From Methylocystis sp. H62 (GTDB lineage: Bacteria; Pseudomonadota; Alphaproteobacteria; Rhizobiales; Beijerinckiaceae), in NCBI RefSeq assembly GCF_015709515.1, contig NZ_JADNQZ010000047.1:1-64000 (forward strand): a stretch of DNA of 64,000 nt. The letters are read 5' to 3'. Positions 16,205 through 24,391 of this stretch are shown here, in pieces. Every line of letters begins with the position of its first letter. Positions within the stretch are counted from its first letter, which is position 1. Under the pieces are notes generated by a model, which was given only the letters and a program-made list of their open reading frames with translations, searched no databases and had not been told where the DNA came from. A program made the position numbers and the translations under genes.

Positions 16205-16244
16205 TTGACGCGATTAATAGTTCCATCATATTAGAAATATGGAA
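16205..16244 (+). promoter_or_regulatory. Promoter and possible ArsR operator of the ars operon
   Basis: TTGACG at 16205-16210 is a good -35 box; CATATT at 16227-16232 (16-bp spacing) or TATTAG at 16229-16234 is the likely -10. Either would place the transcript start at about 16239-16241, on the arsR ATG. No Shine-Dalgarno sequence precedes that ATG. TTCCAT (16221-16226) and ATGGAA (16239-16244) form a 6-bp inverted repeat spanning the -10 box, a plausible ArsR operator. The placement is read directly; its use is inference. Confidence 0.55.
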
Positions 16245-16607
16245 AAGCAAGAAGCCCTAGCCGCCCTTGTCGCGCTCGGTCATGAGACGCGGCTCGATAT
16301 TTTCCGGCTGCTCATGCAAGCTGGACCTAAGGGGCTTGCCGCGGGGCAAATCGGCGAGCGGCTCGCGCTCCCGCCGGCGACGCTGTCGTTCCACCTGAGC
16401 CAGCTCAAACACGCGGACCTTGTGACCTTCCGGCGCGAGAGTCGGTCGCTGATCTACTCGGCGGCCTATCCGGTCATGAACGCGCTGCTCGCCTACATGA
16501 CCGAGAATTGCTGCCAAGGCGCTGCTGCCTCATGCGAGGCCGCTACTCCTGCAACTTGCCAACCAGAGGAACCTCATGAAACGCCTGCACGTGCACGTGT
16601 CCGTTGA
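16239..16607 (+). CDS. arsR: ArsR/SmtB family arsenite-responsive repressor
   Basis: A 122-residue winged-helix repressor heading the ars operon. The recognition region is GLAAGQIGERLALPPATLSF followed by HLSQLKHADLVTFRRE and the wing SRSLIYSA. The classical alpha-3 CVCDL metal motif is missing. Instead, cysteines cluster after the winged helix: NCCQGAAASC and a later Cys in TPATCQP. ArsR proteins with C-terminal cysteine sites of this sort are known and bind As(III) there. The start codon has no ribosome-binding site and appears to coincide with the transcript start. The last 32 bp overlap arsI. Confidence 0.92.
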   Translation: MEKQEALAALVALGHETRLDIFRLLMQAGPKGLAAGQIGERLALPPATLSFHLSQLKHADLVTFRRESRSLIYSAAYPVMNALLAYMTENCCQGAAASCEAATPATCQPEEPHETPARARVR

Positions 16608-17070
16608 TGACCTTACGGCGTCGATTAGGTTTTACAGCGCGCTTTTTGGAGCGGAGCCGACGGCCGTCAAACGCGATTATGCGAAATGGATGCTCGATGA
16701 TCCGCGCGTGAACTTCGCCATTTCGGCGCGGGGCGGACAGGCAGGCGTCGATCATCTCGGGATCGAGGTCGAGACGAACGAAGAACTGAAAGAAGTCTAT
16801 GGCTGCCTGCAACAGGCTGAACGGCCCGTGCTGGAAGAAGGCGCCACAACTTGCTGTTACGCCGAGTCCGAGAAGGCATGGACCTCCGACCCGCAAGGGC
16901 TTTTGTGGGAGACCTTCCGGACCACAGGGGAGAGCACGATTTACGGCGGCGACGTAGCGCTTGCAGGATTCCGCGCGAGCGCCGTTAACGGGGAGCCCTC
17001 CGCCTGCTGCGGCGCGAAGCCAGCGCCTGTGATTGAAGCCGCCTGTTGTTCTGGATCTCAGAATGACTGA
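16576..17070 (+). CDS. arsI: ArsI/CadI family metalloenzyme (C-As lyase-like)
   Basis: A 164-residue vicinal-oxygen-chelate protein. ArsI enzymes are Fe(II) dioxygenases that break the C-As bond of methylarsenite and related organoarsenicals. The metal ligands fit: His5 or His7 in RLHVHVSV, His60 in VDHLGIEVE, Glu112 in LLWETF. The vicinal substrate cysteines are Cys93-Cys94 in ATTCCYAESEK. An added tail of about 50 residues carries two more CC pairs (SACCGAKP, AACCSGSQ). The related CadI proteins share this fold and are induced by cadmium, so organoarsenic activity is probable rather than proven. It overlaps arsR and precedes arsC by 46 bp. Confidence 0.85.
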   Translation: MKRLHVHVSVDDLTASIRFYSALFGAEPTAVKRDYAKWMLDDPRVNFAISARGGQAGVDHLGIEVETNEELKEVYGCLQQAERPVLEEGATTCCYAESEKAWTSDPQGLLWETFRTTGESTIYGGDVALAGFRASAVNGEPSACCGAKPAPVIEAACCSGSQND

Positions 17071-17116
17071 GACCGTTTCAGGCGCAAGCCATGGCCGCAT
17101 AACGGACGCCTGAGCG

Positions 17117-17533
17117 ATGACCATCACCATCTATCACAACCCCGACTGTGGCACGTCGCGCAACACGCTGGCGATGATCCGCCAAAGCGGCGAAGAGCCG
17201 GTCGTCATCGAATATCTGAAAGACCCGCCAACGCGCGAGCGACTGGTCGAGTTGCTCAAAGCCATGGGCATTTCGTCGCGCGATCTGCTGCGCCAGAAAG
17301 GCGCGCCCTATGACGCGCTCGGCCTTGGCGATGCAAAGTGGACGGAAGAGGAATTGATCGGCTTCATGCTCGAACATCCGATCCTCATCAACCGTCCAAT
17401 CGTCGTGACGCCGAAAGGCGCACGGCTGTGCCGTCCCTCGGAGGCCGTGCTCGATATTCTGCCCAATCCCGCCATTGGCGAATTCACCAAGGAAGATGGC
17501 GAAGTCGTCGTCGGCAGGGCCGCTCAACCTTAA
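17117..17533 (+). CDS. arsC: Arsenate reductase, glutaredoxin-linked
   Basis: Reduces arsenate to arsenite with glutathione and glutaredoxin. It is 138 residues with catalytic Cys11 in IYHNPDCGTSRN, and conserved arginines in HPILINRPIVVTPKGARLCR that hold arsenate in the E. coli-type enzyme. This is the thioredoxin-fold ArsC, not the low-molecular-weight phosphatase type. It sits between arsI and arsD (16 bp to arsD). Its product, arsenite, is handed to ArsD/ArsA, yet no membrane pump gene is visible in this operon. Confidence 0.96.
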   Translation: MTITIYHNPDCGTSRNTLAMIRQSGEEPVVIEYLKDPPTRERLVELLKAMGISSRDLLRQKGAPYDALGLGDAKWTEEELIGFMLEHPILINRPIVVTPKGARLCRPSEAVLDILPNPAIGEFTKEDGEVVVGRAAQP

Positions 17534-17549
17534 TCCTGAAAGGACGAAT

Positions 17550-17906
17550 ATGACGACCATTCAAGTTTTTGATCCCGCCCTGTGTTGCAGCACCGGCGTC
17601 TGCGGCGTCGAGACCGATCAGGCGCTCGTGACCTTTGCCGCCGACGTTGATTGGGCGAAGCAGAACGGCGCGCGCATCGAGCGCTTCAATCTCGCCCAGG
17701 AGCCCATGGTCTTTGCTGAAAATGCGAGCGTTAAGGGCTTCCTCGAACGCTCGGGGCAGGAAGCTCTGCCGCTGATCCTCGTTGATGGCGAGATCGCGCT
17801 CGCCGGACGCTATCCGAACCGCGAGGAACTTGCGCGCTGGGCGGGCGTCAAAAAGGTCGAGGAAGCGAAGCCAGGCGCATGTTGCAGCGGCTCCTCCTGC
17901 TGCTGA
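17550..17906 (+). CDS. arsD: ArsD arsenite metallochaperone
   Basis: Carries As(III) or Sb(III) to the ArsA ATPase and raises its affinity. The 118-residue product keeps the family's cysteines: Cys12, Cys13 and Cys18 in ALCCSTGVC, the transfer site, and two CC pairs at the C-terminus (residues 111-112 and 117-118 in ACCSGSSCC). A thioredoxin-like fold is expected. The start at 17550 has CTGAAAGGACG upstream. An open frame extends 25 codons further 5' but overlaps arsC. arsA begins 9 bp after the stop, so the chaperone and its client are cotranscribed. Confidence 0.96.
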   Translation: MTTIQVFDPALCCSTGVCGVETDQALVTFAADVDWAKQNGARIERFNLAQEPMVFAENASVKGFLERSGQEALPLILVDGEIALAGRYPNREELARWAGVKKVEEAKPGACCSGSSCC

Positions 17907-17915
17907 AAGGTCGAT

Positions 17916-19685
17916 ATGAAATTTCTTGAACAGGCTCCGCGCTTCCTTTTCTTCACGGGCAAAGGCGGCGTCGGTAAAACCTCGATCGCCTGCGCGACGG
18001 CGATAGAGCTTGCTGAAGCCGGACGCCGCGTGCTGCTTGTCAGCACCGATCCTGCGTCCAATGTCGGGCAGGTGTTTGGGGTCGGCATCGGCGATAAAAT
18101 CACGGCGATTGACGCCGTGCCGAACCTGTTCGCGCTGGAAATCGACCCGCAGGCCGCCGCGCAGGCCTATCGCAACCGCATCGTCGGCCCCGTGCGCGGC
18201 AAGCTTCCCGAAGCCGTGGTGAAGGGCATCGAAGAGCAGCTTTCCGGAGCCTGCACGACGGAAATCGCCGCTTTCGACGAATTCACCGCGCTGTTGACGG
18301 ACACAGCCATTATATCGGCATATGACCATATCGTCTTCGACACGGCGCCGACCGGACACACCATCCGCCTGCTGCAGCTTCCCGTCGCCTGGAGCGGCTT
18401 CCTTGAGGCGGGGAAAGGCGACGCCTCCTGCCTCGGTCCGCTTGCCGGATTGGAAAAGCAGCGCGCCCAATACAGCGCCGCGGTGGCCGCTTTGGCCGAC
18501 GGTCAGCGCACCCGCCTGATCCTCGTCGCCCGCGCCCAAAATTCCGCGCTGCGCGAAGCCGCGCGCACGCATGAGGAGCTGGCGGCGATCGGCCTCCATC
18601 AGCAATTCCTCGTCGTGAATGGTCTGCTGCCAAAGGAAGAGGCGGCGCTCGATGCGCTCGCCGCCGCCCTTTACGCGCGCGAGCAGGCTGCTTTGGCGGC
18701 GACGCCCGATGCGCTTCGCAGCTTGCCCTGCGACTATGTGCCTTTGAAGCCCTTCAATCTCGTCGGGCTTGATGCGTTGCGTCAGCTCCTCGTTGCGACG
18801 CCGCCGCATATCGACGCGGCGGTTGGCGAACCCGTCGAGCTGCGCGCGCCAAGCCTATCGGAACTGGTGGATGGCGTCGCCGCCGATGGGCATGGCCTCG
18901 TCATGCTGATGGGCAAGGGCGGCGTCGGCAAAACGACGCTTGCGGCGGCGGTCGCCGTCGAGTTGGCGCATCGCGGACTGCCCGTCCATCTCACCACCTC
19001 CGACCCAGCCGCGCATCTCGCCGAAACGCTGCATGGTTCGCTCGACAATCTGACCGTAAGCCGCATCGACCCGCACGCCGAAACCGAACGTTACCGGCAA
19101 GAGGTGCTGAGAACGAAAGGCGCGAACCTCGACGCGCAAGGACGGGCTTTGCTCGAAGAGGATTTGCGCTCTCCTTGCACGGAAGAAATCGCCGTCTTTC
19201 AGGCGTTCTCGCGCATCGTCCGCGAAGCGGGCGAGAAGTTCGTCGTCATGGACACCGCGCCGACCGGCCACACGCTGCTGCTCCTGGATGCGACGGGCGC
19301 TTATCATCGCGAGGTCGCGCGGATGCTGGACGCCAAGGGCGCACATTACTCAACGCCGATGATGCAGCTACAGGACCCGAAGCGGACGAAGGTCCTTCTT
19401 GTCACCTTGGCGGAAACGACGCCCGTGCTTGAAGCGGCAAATCTGCAAGCAGATTTGCGCCGCGCGGGCATCGAGCCTTGGGCGTGGGTCGTCAATAACA
19501 GCGTCGCGGCGGCGCGTCCGCATTCTCCCTTGCTGCGTCAGCGCGCCAAAAATGAACTGCGCGAGGTCGAGAGAGTCGCAACAACCCACGCGCGCCGCTA
19601 CGCCGTCGTGCCGCTGCTGAGCGAAGAGCCGGTCGGTGTGTCGCGTCTTCTTGAGTTAGCTGGCCGTGAGACCGAACCCGCGTAA
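17916..19685 (+). CDS. arsA: ArsA arsenite-stimulated ATPase
   Basis: A 589-residue duplicated ATPase that normally drives the ArsB arsenite pump. Both halves are complete: Walker A TGKGGVGKTS at about residues 14-23 and MGKGGVGKTTL near 331, each with a DTAPTGHT signature. The three As(III)-binding cysteines known from E. coli ArsA are present: Cys113 in GACTTEIAAFDEF, Cys172 in GDASCLGPLAGLEKQ and Cys421 in SPCTEEIAVFQAFS. It is last in arsR-I-C-D-A. The next gene, 250 bp on, is unrelated, so the ArsB or Acr3 partner must be elsewhere or absent. Confidence 0.97.
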   Translation: MKFLEQAPRFLFFTGKGGVGKTSIACATAIELAEAGRRVLLVSTDPASNVGQVFGVGIGDKITAIDAVPNLFALEIDPQAAAQAYRNRIVGPVRGKLPEAVVKGIEEQLSGACTTEIAAFDEFTALLTDTAIISAYDHIVFDTAPTGHTIRLLQLPVAWSGFLEAGKGDASCLGPLAGLEKQRAQYSAAVAALADGQRTRLILVARAQNSALREAARTHEELAAIGLHQQFLVVNGLLPKEEAALDALAAALYAREQAALAATPDALRSLPCDYVPLKPFNLVGLDALRQLLVATPPHIDAAVGEPVELRAPSLSELVDGVAADGHGLVMLMGKGGVGKTTLAAAVAVELAHRGLPVHLTTSDPAAHLAETLHGSLDNLTVSRIDPHAETERYRQEVLRTKGANLDAQGRALLEEDLRSPCTEEIAVFQAFSRIVREAGEKFVVMDTAPTGHTLLLLDATGAYHREVARMLDAKGAHYSTPMMQLQDPKRTKVLLVTLAETTPVLEAANLQADLRRAGIEPWAWVVNNSVAAARPHSPLLRQRAKNELREVERVATTHARRYAVVPLLSEEPVGVSRLLELAGRETEPA

Positions 19686-19934
19686 GACGTCGTCGCCGGC
19701 TAATCTAATGTCTCGAGTTCACATCTCAGTTTCGTGCAACCCGTAGACGCCTCTCGCTTGTTGCCCACACGTCCCATAACCGGAGGGCCGCGCCTAAGCG
19801 GAGGCGGGCTCGATGATTTTGGCGTCTCCTTTTGTTCGCCGCAATTATGTATTTGAGGTAGATGCCGGAGCGACAAGGCCTCCGTCTTGCTTGCGTCTTA
19901 AAGCCTAGACTTTGCGCTTCGGGAAGGATGTAGG

Positions 19935-20336
19935 ATGAATGCGAATAACGCTAAGCTTTTGACGGACAGCCAAGCTTGCGCATTCTTTGAAGACGCCGCG
20001 AGTAAGCTTCGGACCCATTTTGAGCGCCAAGTGCTTGCAGCGCTGCCGGATTTTGCGCGCCGAGCGCTTGAATGCGAGTTGAACGCACTCTCCAAATTGT
20101 CGAGCGCTGATCCTGTGCCGCCATTGGCGGAAATCTCGCTCGTGCGCGCAGAACAATGCGCCCATGACTTGCTGAGCATGAATTACGAAGGCGTCGCCCA
20201 TTCGTTTTTCCGGCGCTGCGTGAGCGAAGCGTCGGCGGATATCGCGGCGGCGGTGATCGCCGCATCCGGGGAGGGCGGAAATATCGTGATTTTTCCGATG
20301 CCTTCCAGCAGAATGGCCGTTGGCCGCACGCTTTAG
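19935..20336 (+). CDS. Hypothetical protein, unknown function
   Basis: A 133-residue protein not recognised by family. The sequence is soluble and mostly helical (CAFFEDAASKLRTHFERQVL, then ARRALECELNALSKL and VRAEQCAHDLLSMNYEGVAH), with cysteines at about 16, 47, 75 and 94. GGAAGGATGTAGG precedes the ATG, supporting translation. It stands between the ars operon and a glycosyltransferase gene, with 250 bp of empty sequence before it and 70 bp after it. Its composition is like the neighbouring genes. It may belong to the polysaccharide patch rather than to ars. Confidence 0.55.
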   Translation: MNANNAKLLTDSQACAFFEDAASKLRTHFERQVLAALPDFARRALECELNALSKLSSADPVPPLAEISLVRAEQCAHDLLSMNYEGVAHSFFRRCVSEASADIAAAVIAASGEGGNIVIFPMPSSRMAVGRTL

Positions 20337-20406
20337 CTTTCTTGCGAGATCCGTCCGAACGGGTGGCACGGCGAAAGGCGGCGCGAGCTACGTGCGGAGA
20401 GTGGGA

Positions 20407-21834
20407 ATGAAGAAGGAGATCGACGCCTATCTGCTCAAGGAGTTGCATCGCGAGTTGAGCGATATCGAGCAGTATGACGTCGATCCGCGCGTTCGGTTCG
20501 TTTACGACAAGGCGCTGGAACTCTACTGGACGCTCTCTCGCCTGCTTGGCCTGAGCCGCCTGCACGACGGGCGCTGGCGCGCGCCGGACGCCGCGAAGGC
20601 GCAGGCGCTGCGCACGCGCCTTGATGGCGCGATCCCACCGCCGGCGGCGCACAATCGTCTGCTCATCGATATGACCGCGACGCATCGCTTTCGCGGCCAT
20701 ACGGGCGTCCAGCGCGTGGTGCGCGAAATCGCGCGCGCCTGTGTCGAAAGCGGCGAAGCGCTGCCGGTCTATCTTGAAGCGGGCCGGCTCTACGGCCATT
20801 TCCAGCACGACAATTTGCCCGACGCGGTTAAACTGCAATCGGGCGACACGCTGCTCTTGCTCGATTCCGGATGGGGCTTCGTCGAGGAATATCCGCCGCT
20901 CTTGCGCGCAGCGCATGAGGTTGGCGCCGAAGTCGTCGGCTGCCTCTATGATCTTATCCCTTTGCGCTATCCTGCCGCGACCGCCTTAAAGAACAGCGCG
21001 CCATTCGCGCCCTGGTTCGAGAAGGTGCTGCTGCAATGCGACGCCATCGTCTGCATTTCGCAGAGCGTCGCAAGGGACCTCGTGGACTACGTGCGGGAAC
21101 AAGGTCTCGCGACGCCCGCGAATATGCGGATCGGCTGGTGGCCGCTTGGCGCCGATTTTCGCGCGGGCGCTCAGGAAGCGCCCTCAAAGGCCGTCGAGCG
21201 CATCGCTTCAGCGCCGGCGCCGTTCTTCATGAGCGTCGGAACGCTCGAGCCGCGCAAGGCCTATCCCATCGCTTTGGACGCGTTTGAACGTCTTTGGTCG
21301 GAAGGGTGCGAGACGCGTTACGTGATCGTCGGCCGGCCGGGTTGGAACACGCGGGCGTTGCAACGCCGTATCAGACAGCACAACGAATACGGACGACGGC
21401 TGTTCTGGCTCGACAATGCGAGCGACGCCGATCTTTCGTATCTCTATCCGCGGGCGCGGGGCTTGATCTTTCCATCTTTCGTCGAGGGCTTCGGCATGCC
21501 GCTGATCGAAGCCGCGCATCACGGCGCGCGGGTGATCGCAAGCGATATCCCGGTTTTCCGCGAAGTCGGCGGCGACGACGCTGTCTATTTCGATGTTCTC
21601 GATTCGCAGGCGCTCGCCGAACGCGTGCGCGAAGCGCTCTTTGAAGCAAGAGAGATCAAGGCCCCGACGGTAACGACCTGGCGACAATCGGCCGCACGGC
21701 TTGTCTCAATGGTGCGGGGAGATCGCTATCAGATCGGCGCCGTCGAACTGGCCAAGGTTCTAGAGCCGCCGAATGAAGTCGCGGATCGCCGCGTTGCCTC
21801 ACCTGCCGCTTCCGCCTATCTTCCGGCCGATTGA
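20407..21834 (+). CDS. Glycosyltransferase family 4 (GT-B fold)
   Basis: A 475-residue retaining glycosyltransferase. The central part has IDMTATHRFRGHTGVQRVVR, the donor domain shows FFMSVGTLEPRKAYPIALDA, YVIVGRPGWNTRALQRRI, LYPRARGLIFPSFVEGFGMP and LIEAAHHGARVIASDIPVFR, with the E-x7-E pair of GT4 enzymes (EGFGMPLIE). About 90 N-terminal residues are extra and helical. The start at 20407 follows GCGGAGAGTGGGA; longer in-frame sequence upstream lacks a good site. Acceptor and donor are not readable. It is followed at once by a family 2 transferase, so both probably build one surface glycan. Confidence 0.88.
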   Translation: MKKEIDAYLLKELHRELSDIEQYDVDPRVRFVYDKALELYWTLSRLLGLSRLHDGRWRAPDAAKAQALRTRLDGAIPPPAAHNRLLIDMTATHRFRGHTGVQRVVREIARACVESGEALPVYLEAGRLYGHFQHDNLPDAVKLQSGDTLLLLDSGWGFVEEYPPLLRAAHEVGAEVVGCLYDLIPLRYPAATALKNSAPFAPWFEKVLLQCDAIVCISQSVARDLVDYVREQGLATPANMRIGWWPLGADFRAGAQEAPSKAVERIASAPAPFFMSVGTLEPRKAYPIALDAFERLWSEGCETRYVIVGRPGWNTRALQRRIRQHNEYGRRLFWLDNASDADLSYLYPRARGLIFPSFVEGFGMPLIEAAHHGARVIASDIPVFREVGGDDAVYFDVLDSQALAERVREALFEAREIKAPTVTTWRQSAARLVSMVRGDRYQIGAVELAKVLEPPNEVADRRVASPAASAYLPAD

Positions 21835-21878
21835 AGCGCAGCGAGGGCTCTCAACTCTCGCGTAGGGATCTTGCGTCG

Positions 21879-22928
21879 ATGACCGCCAGCCTTTCCATCT
21901 GCATTCCCATCTATAATTTCGCGAAATTCATTCCTGAGACTCTGGATTCGATCCTCGGTCAGGACGGCGGGGATGAGGTGCAAATCGTCATCCTCGACGG
22001 CGCTTCGACCGACAACACCGCGGAAATTATTGCGGGCTACGAGCGCAAGCATCCGAATATCAAATATGTGCGGCAGCCTCAGAAAGGCGGCATCGACCGC
22101 GACATGGCGAAGTCCGTTGAGCCCGCGACCGGCGATTATTGCTGGCTGTTCAGCGGCGACGACATCGTCCGGCCGGGCGCGCTGCGTCGCGTGCTGAGCG
22201 AAATTCAAAGCGGCCATGATCTCTATTTGTGCAAGCATATGGAGTATTATTTTTATCACGACAGCTGGACCGAATATCCGACCGTCGCGTGCGAAGACGG
22301 CGCTGTCTACGAACTTTCAGATTCGCGCAGCCGCCGCGATTATTTCAGCAAGGCGGTCAACACTGAAGCATTCTTCAGCTTCATCGGCGGAATCATCGTG
22401 AAGCGTTCGACCTGGAATCGCGTGCCGCTCAATGAAGAATTCGTCGGCAGCTGCTGGGGGCATGTGGCGCGCTTTTTCGAACTGATGCCTGGCGGCTTGA
22501 GCATCAAAGTCCTCTCTGGCGCGCTGCTGGACCGGCGCCCCGACAATGACTCCTTCGCAGGCGGCGGCATGGTCAATCGCTATCGCATCGCCATCGACGG
22601 ATTCCACAATATCGCCGACCGCTTCTTCGGCCACGACAGCATCGAGGCCTTCCACGTGCGGCGCGTGATCAAACATGAGTTCCATCCGCTCGCGATGCAG
22701 CTTGGAAAATTCATGTGCTTCGTCAATCCGGCCGGCGAAAGCCGGACGCTGATGGATAGCCTAATGAAAAAGGTCTATTGCGATTTTTCATTCGGCAATC
22801 TGCGCGCGAAATTCGCCTATGCAATGACGACGGCGGAGCGCTTCAGACGGCAACAGCCCGAACTCAGCGCGCATCATGAGAAACAGAGATCGCAGAACGA
22901 GAAGATGGACGAACGGCACGCAGGATAA
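21879..22928 (+). CDS. Glycosyltransferase family 2 (GT-A fold)
   Basis: A 349-residue inverting transferase. The N-terminus SLSICIPIYNFAKFIPETLD, DGASTDNTAEIIAGYERKHP and the DxD-like SGDDIV in CWLFSGDDIVRPGALRRVL are the GT2 hallmarks. Abequosyltransferase-like enzymes have the same arrangement, and that subfamily is possible. The start at 21879 matches the beginning of the domain; a TTG at 21831 would overlap the preceding gene by 4 bp. A tandem 18-bp repeat begins inside its stop region. Confidence 0.88.
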   Translation: MTASLSICIPIYNFAKFIPETLDSILGQDGGDEVQIVILDGASTDNTAEIIAGYERKHPNIKYVRQPQKGGIDRDMAKSVEPATGDYCWLFSGDDIVRPGALRRVLSEIQSGHDLYLCKHMEYYFYHDSWTEYPTVACEDGAVYELSDSRSRRDYFSKAVNTEAFFSFIGGIIVKRSTWNRVPLNEEFVGSCWGHVARFFELMPGGLSIKVLSGALLDRRPDNDSFAGGGMVNRYRIAIDGFHNIADRFFGHDSIEAFHVRRVIKHEFHPLAMQLGKFMCFVNPAGESRTLMDSLMKKVYCDFSFGNLRAKFAYAMTTAERFRRQQPELSAHHEKQRSQNEKMDERHAG

Positions 22929-22959
22929 TCAGTTCACGCGAGATAACCAGTTCACGCGA
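22924..22959. repeat. Tandem 18-bp duplication at the end of the GT2 gene
   Basis: GATAATCAGTTCACGCGA (22924-22941) is followed directly by GATAACCAGTTCACGCGA (22942-22959), one mismatch. The first copy includes the gene's TAA stop. It looks like a recent slippage duplication. Confidence 0.85.
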
Positions 22960-23053
22960 GCAAAGGTTTTTTGAGTCGAGCGAAACCGCACATGCGCTGT
23001 CAGACAACGGTTCCATCCGACGGCGATTTCCACCGACGAACTGGCTTGCGGCG

Positions 23054-23600
23054 TTAAACCGCCCGGCGTTGGAACACCATGACTTGGGGATTTGTGAAGA
23101 ACCTTTTTGTATAGAGCTCGTAGGAAGGATTCGATGGAGGGAGGCGGTTTGACCGGAAGTCGTCGACCTCATCCCAGAACGCATTGACAGTCGCTCCTGG
23201 CCTGCGGAGCCGCTTGTCTACTTCGCGCGCAAACCTTTGCGCCATCGAATGCATGCGGCTGGCGCAGCGGAACGAAGTAGGGACATAAGCTCTATGGCAG
23301 CTGCGGGAACTGTCGAGTTGAGATAGAAATCGAAGGGGGCGACATTCTCTTCGAGGCACGCGTGTCTAAGCGTATAAGCCAGCGATTCATCGGACTTTGC
23401 GTCCGCATAAATCTTCTCCATGGTGTCTTCATACAGGTATGGATTTTCAAATCCGCCGAGGAAGCTCATCGTATCCAGCGCGTCACCGGGAACGCCAATC
23501 GCGACTTTTGCAGAATTTGATTTTATCCTGCGCAAAAGCTTGTGTGAAAAAGATGAAAATATGGGTTCGCTTCCTTCATTTATTTGCCTTTCGACCACCG
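23054..23600 (-). pseudogene. Decayed or frameshifted gene of unknown family
   Basis: Two minus-strand frames look protein-like but do not join. The upstream part (to about 23270) reads KVAIGVPGDALDTMSFLGGF, then ENPYLYEDTMEKIYADAK and HACLEENVAPFDFYLN. The downstream part, in another frame, reads FAREVDKRLRRPGATVNAFW and EVDDFRSNRLPPSNPSYELY, ending at 23054. A single shift near 23270-23310 would connect them. The 5' part runs into the end of the FkbM gene and lacks a clear start, so it may also be truncated. Base composition is less GC-rich than average. I do not recognise the family. Two separate small genes are possible but less likely. Confidence 0.45.
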
Positions 23601-24355
23601 CTCCCGAAGAAAGCGCCAATCCGTCCAAGGAAGCTTCGGTTGTCGCTGTTATCACCACTCGGGGCCGGGATCATCATACGCGCAACGAGAAAGTCGTCGA
23701 ATACGTTCGGCGGGATGATGAAATGCCGCTTCAGGTCAGCGTGCTCAGCAGCCAGATAGAAGCGGTTGACACCGTCAAAATAGGCGAACTCATAATCGTT
23801 CGAGAGTAGATGCGGCTCCCAATCCGCATGCGTCTCCTCGCGCGAGAGCGGCTTCGTCGACTCGACGAGAATGATCCAGGGACGGAATTTTCGCAGATCG
23901 AACGCGTTGATGACATTCGCCTCTTCGCCTTCGCAATCGATCTTTAGGAAATGCGTCGTCGCGGCCGAATGTTCCTTGAAAACCGAATTGAGTGTGCGCA
24001 TTTCCACGTCGAGCTGTTCCTGCTCGAAATTGAATTTTGCGTGACCCTCGGCGATATCCGGATGTAAGGTGGACATGCCCGTGCCATGAATGAGCGTGAT
24101 CACCGCGCGTCCATTGTGGGCGCCGACGGCAAGCCCGAGATTCACGTCGCGCGCGCGCTTTTCCTTAAGCAGCGCGAGATATTTCGGATTGGGCTCGATG
24201 TTCACGCCGCGCCAGCCGCGTTCGTAGAAATACCTCGTCACCGAATCGAGATCTGGATCCCACGCCCCGACGTCGACGTAGAAGCCGTTCTCGATCTCCG
24301 CGAAGGCCCGTTCGAGCATCACGTCTTCAAAATTCTGCGCGTAGGAAATCATCAT
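23576..24355 (-). CDS. FkbM family SAM-dependent methyltransferase
   Basis: A 259-residue methyltransferase of the FkbM type, which usually O-methylates sugars or polyketides. Motif I is FYVDVGAWDPDLDSVTRYF, the acidic motif is VNIEPNPKYL, and the FkbM signature is THFLKIDCEGEEANVINAF followed by WIILVES. The last 30 residues are a basic, glycine-rich tail. It starts 36 bp downstream of the C-methyltransferase gene on the same strand, so the two form an operon that decorates a glycan made by the transferases encoded on the opposite strand nearby. Confidence 0.88.
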   Translation of the reverse strand: MMISYAQNFEDVMLERAFAEIENGFYVDVGAWDPDLDSVTRYFYERGWRGVNIEPNPKYLALLKEKRARDVNLGLAVGAHNGRAVITLIHGTGMSTLHPDIAEGHAKFNFEQEQLDVEMRTLNSVFKEHSAATTHFLKIDCEGEEANVINAFDLRKFRPWIILVESTKPLSREETHADWEPHLLSNDYEFAYFDGVNRFYLAAEHADLKRHFIIPPNVFDDFLVARMMIPAPSGDNSDNRSFLGRIGAFFGSGGRKANK

Positions 24356-24391
24356 GCAACGGGCCTTTTTCGTTGTTCGCGAGCGAAAAGG

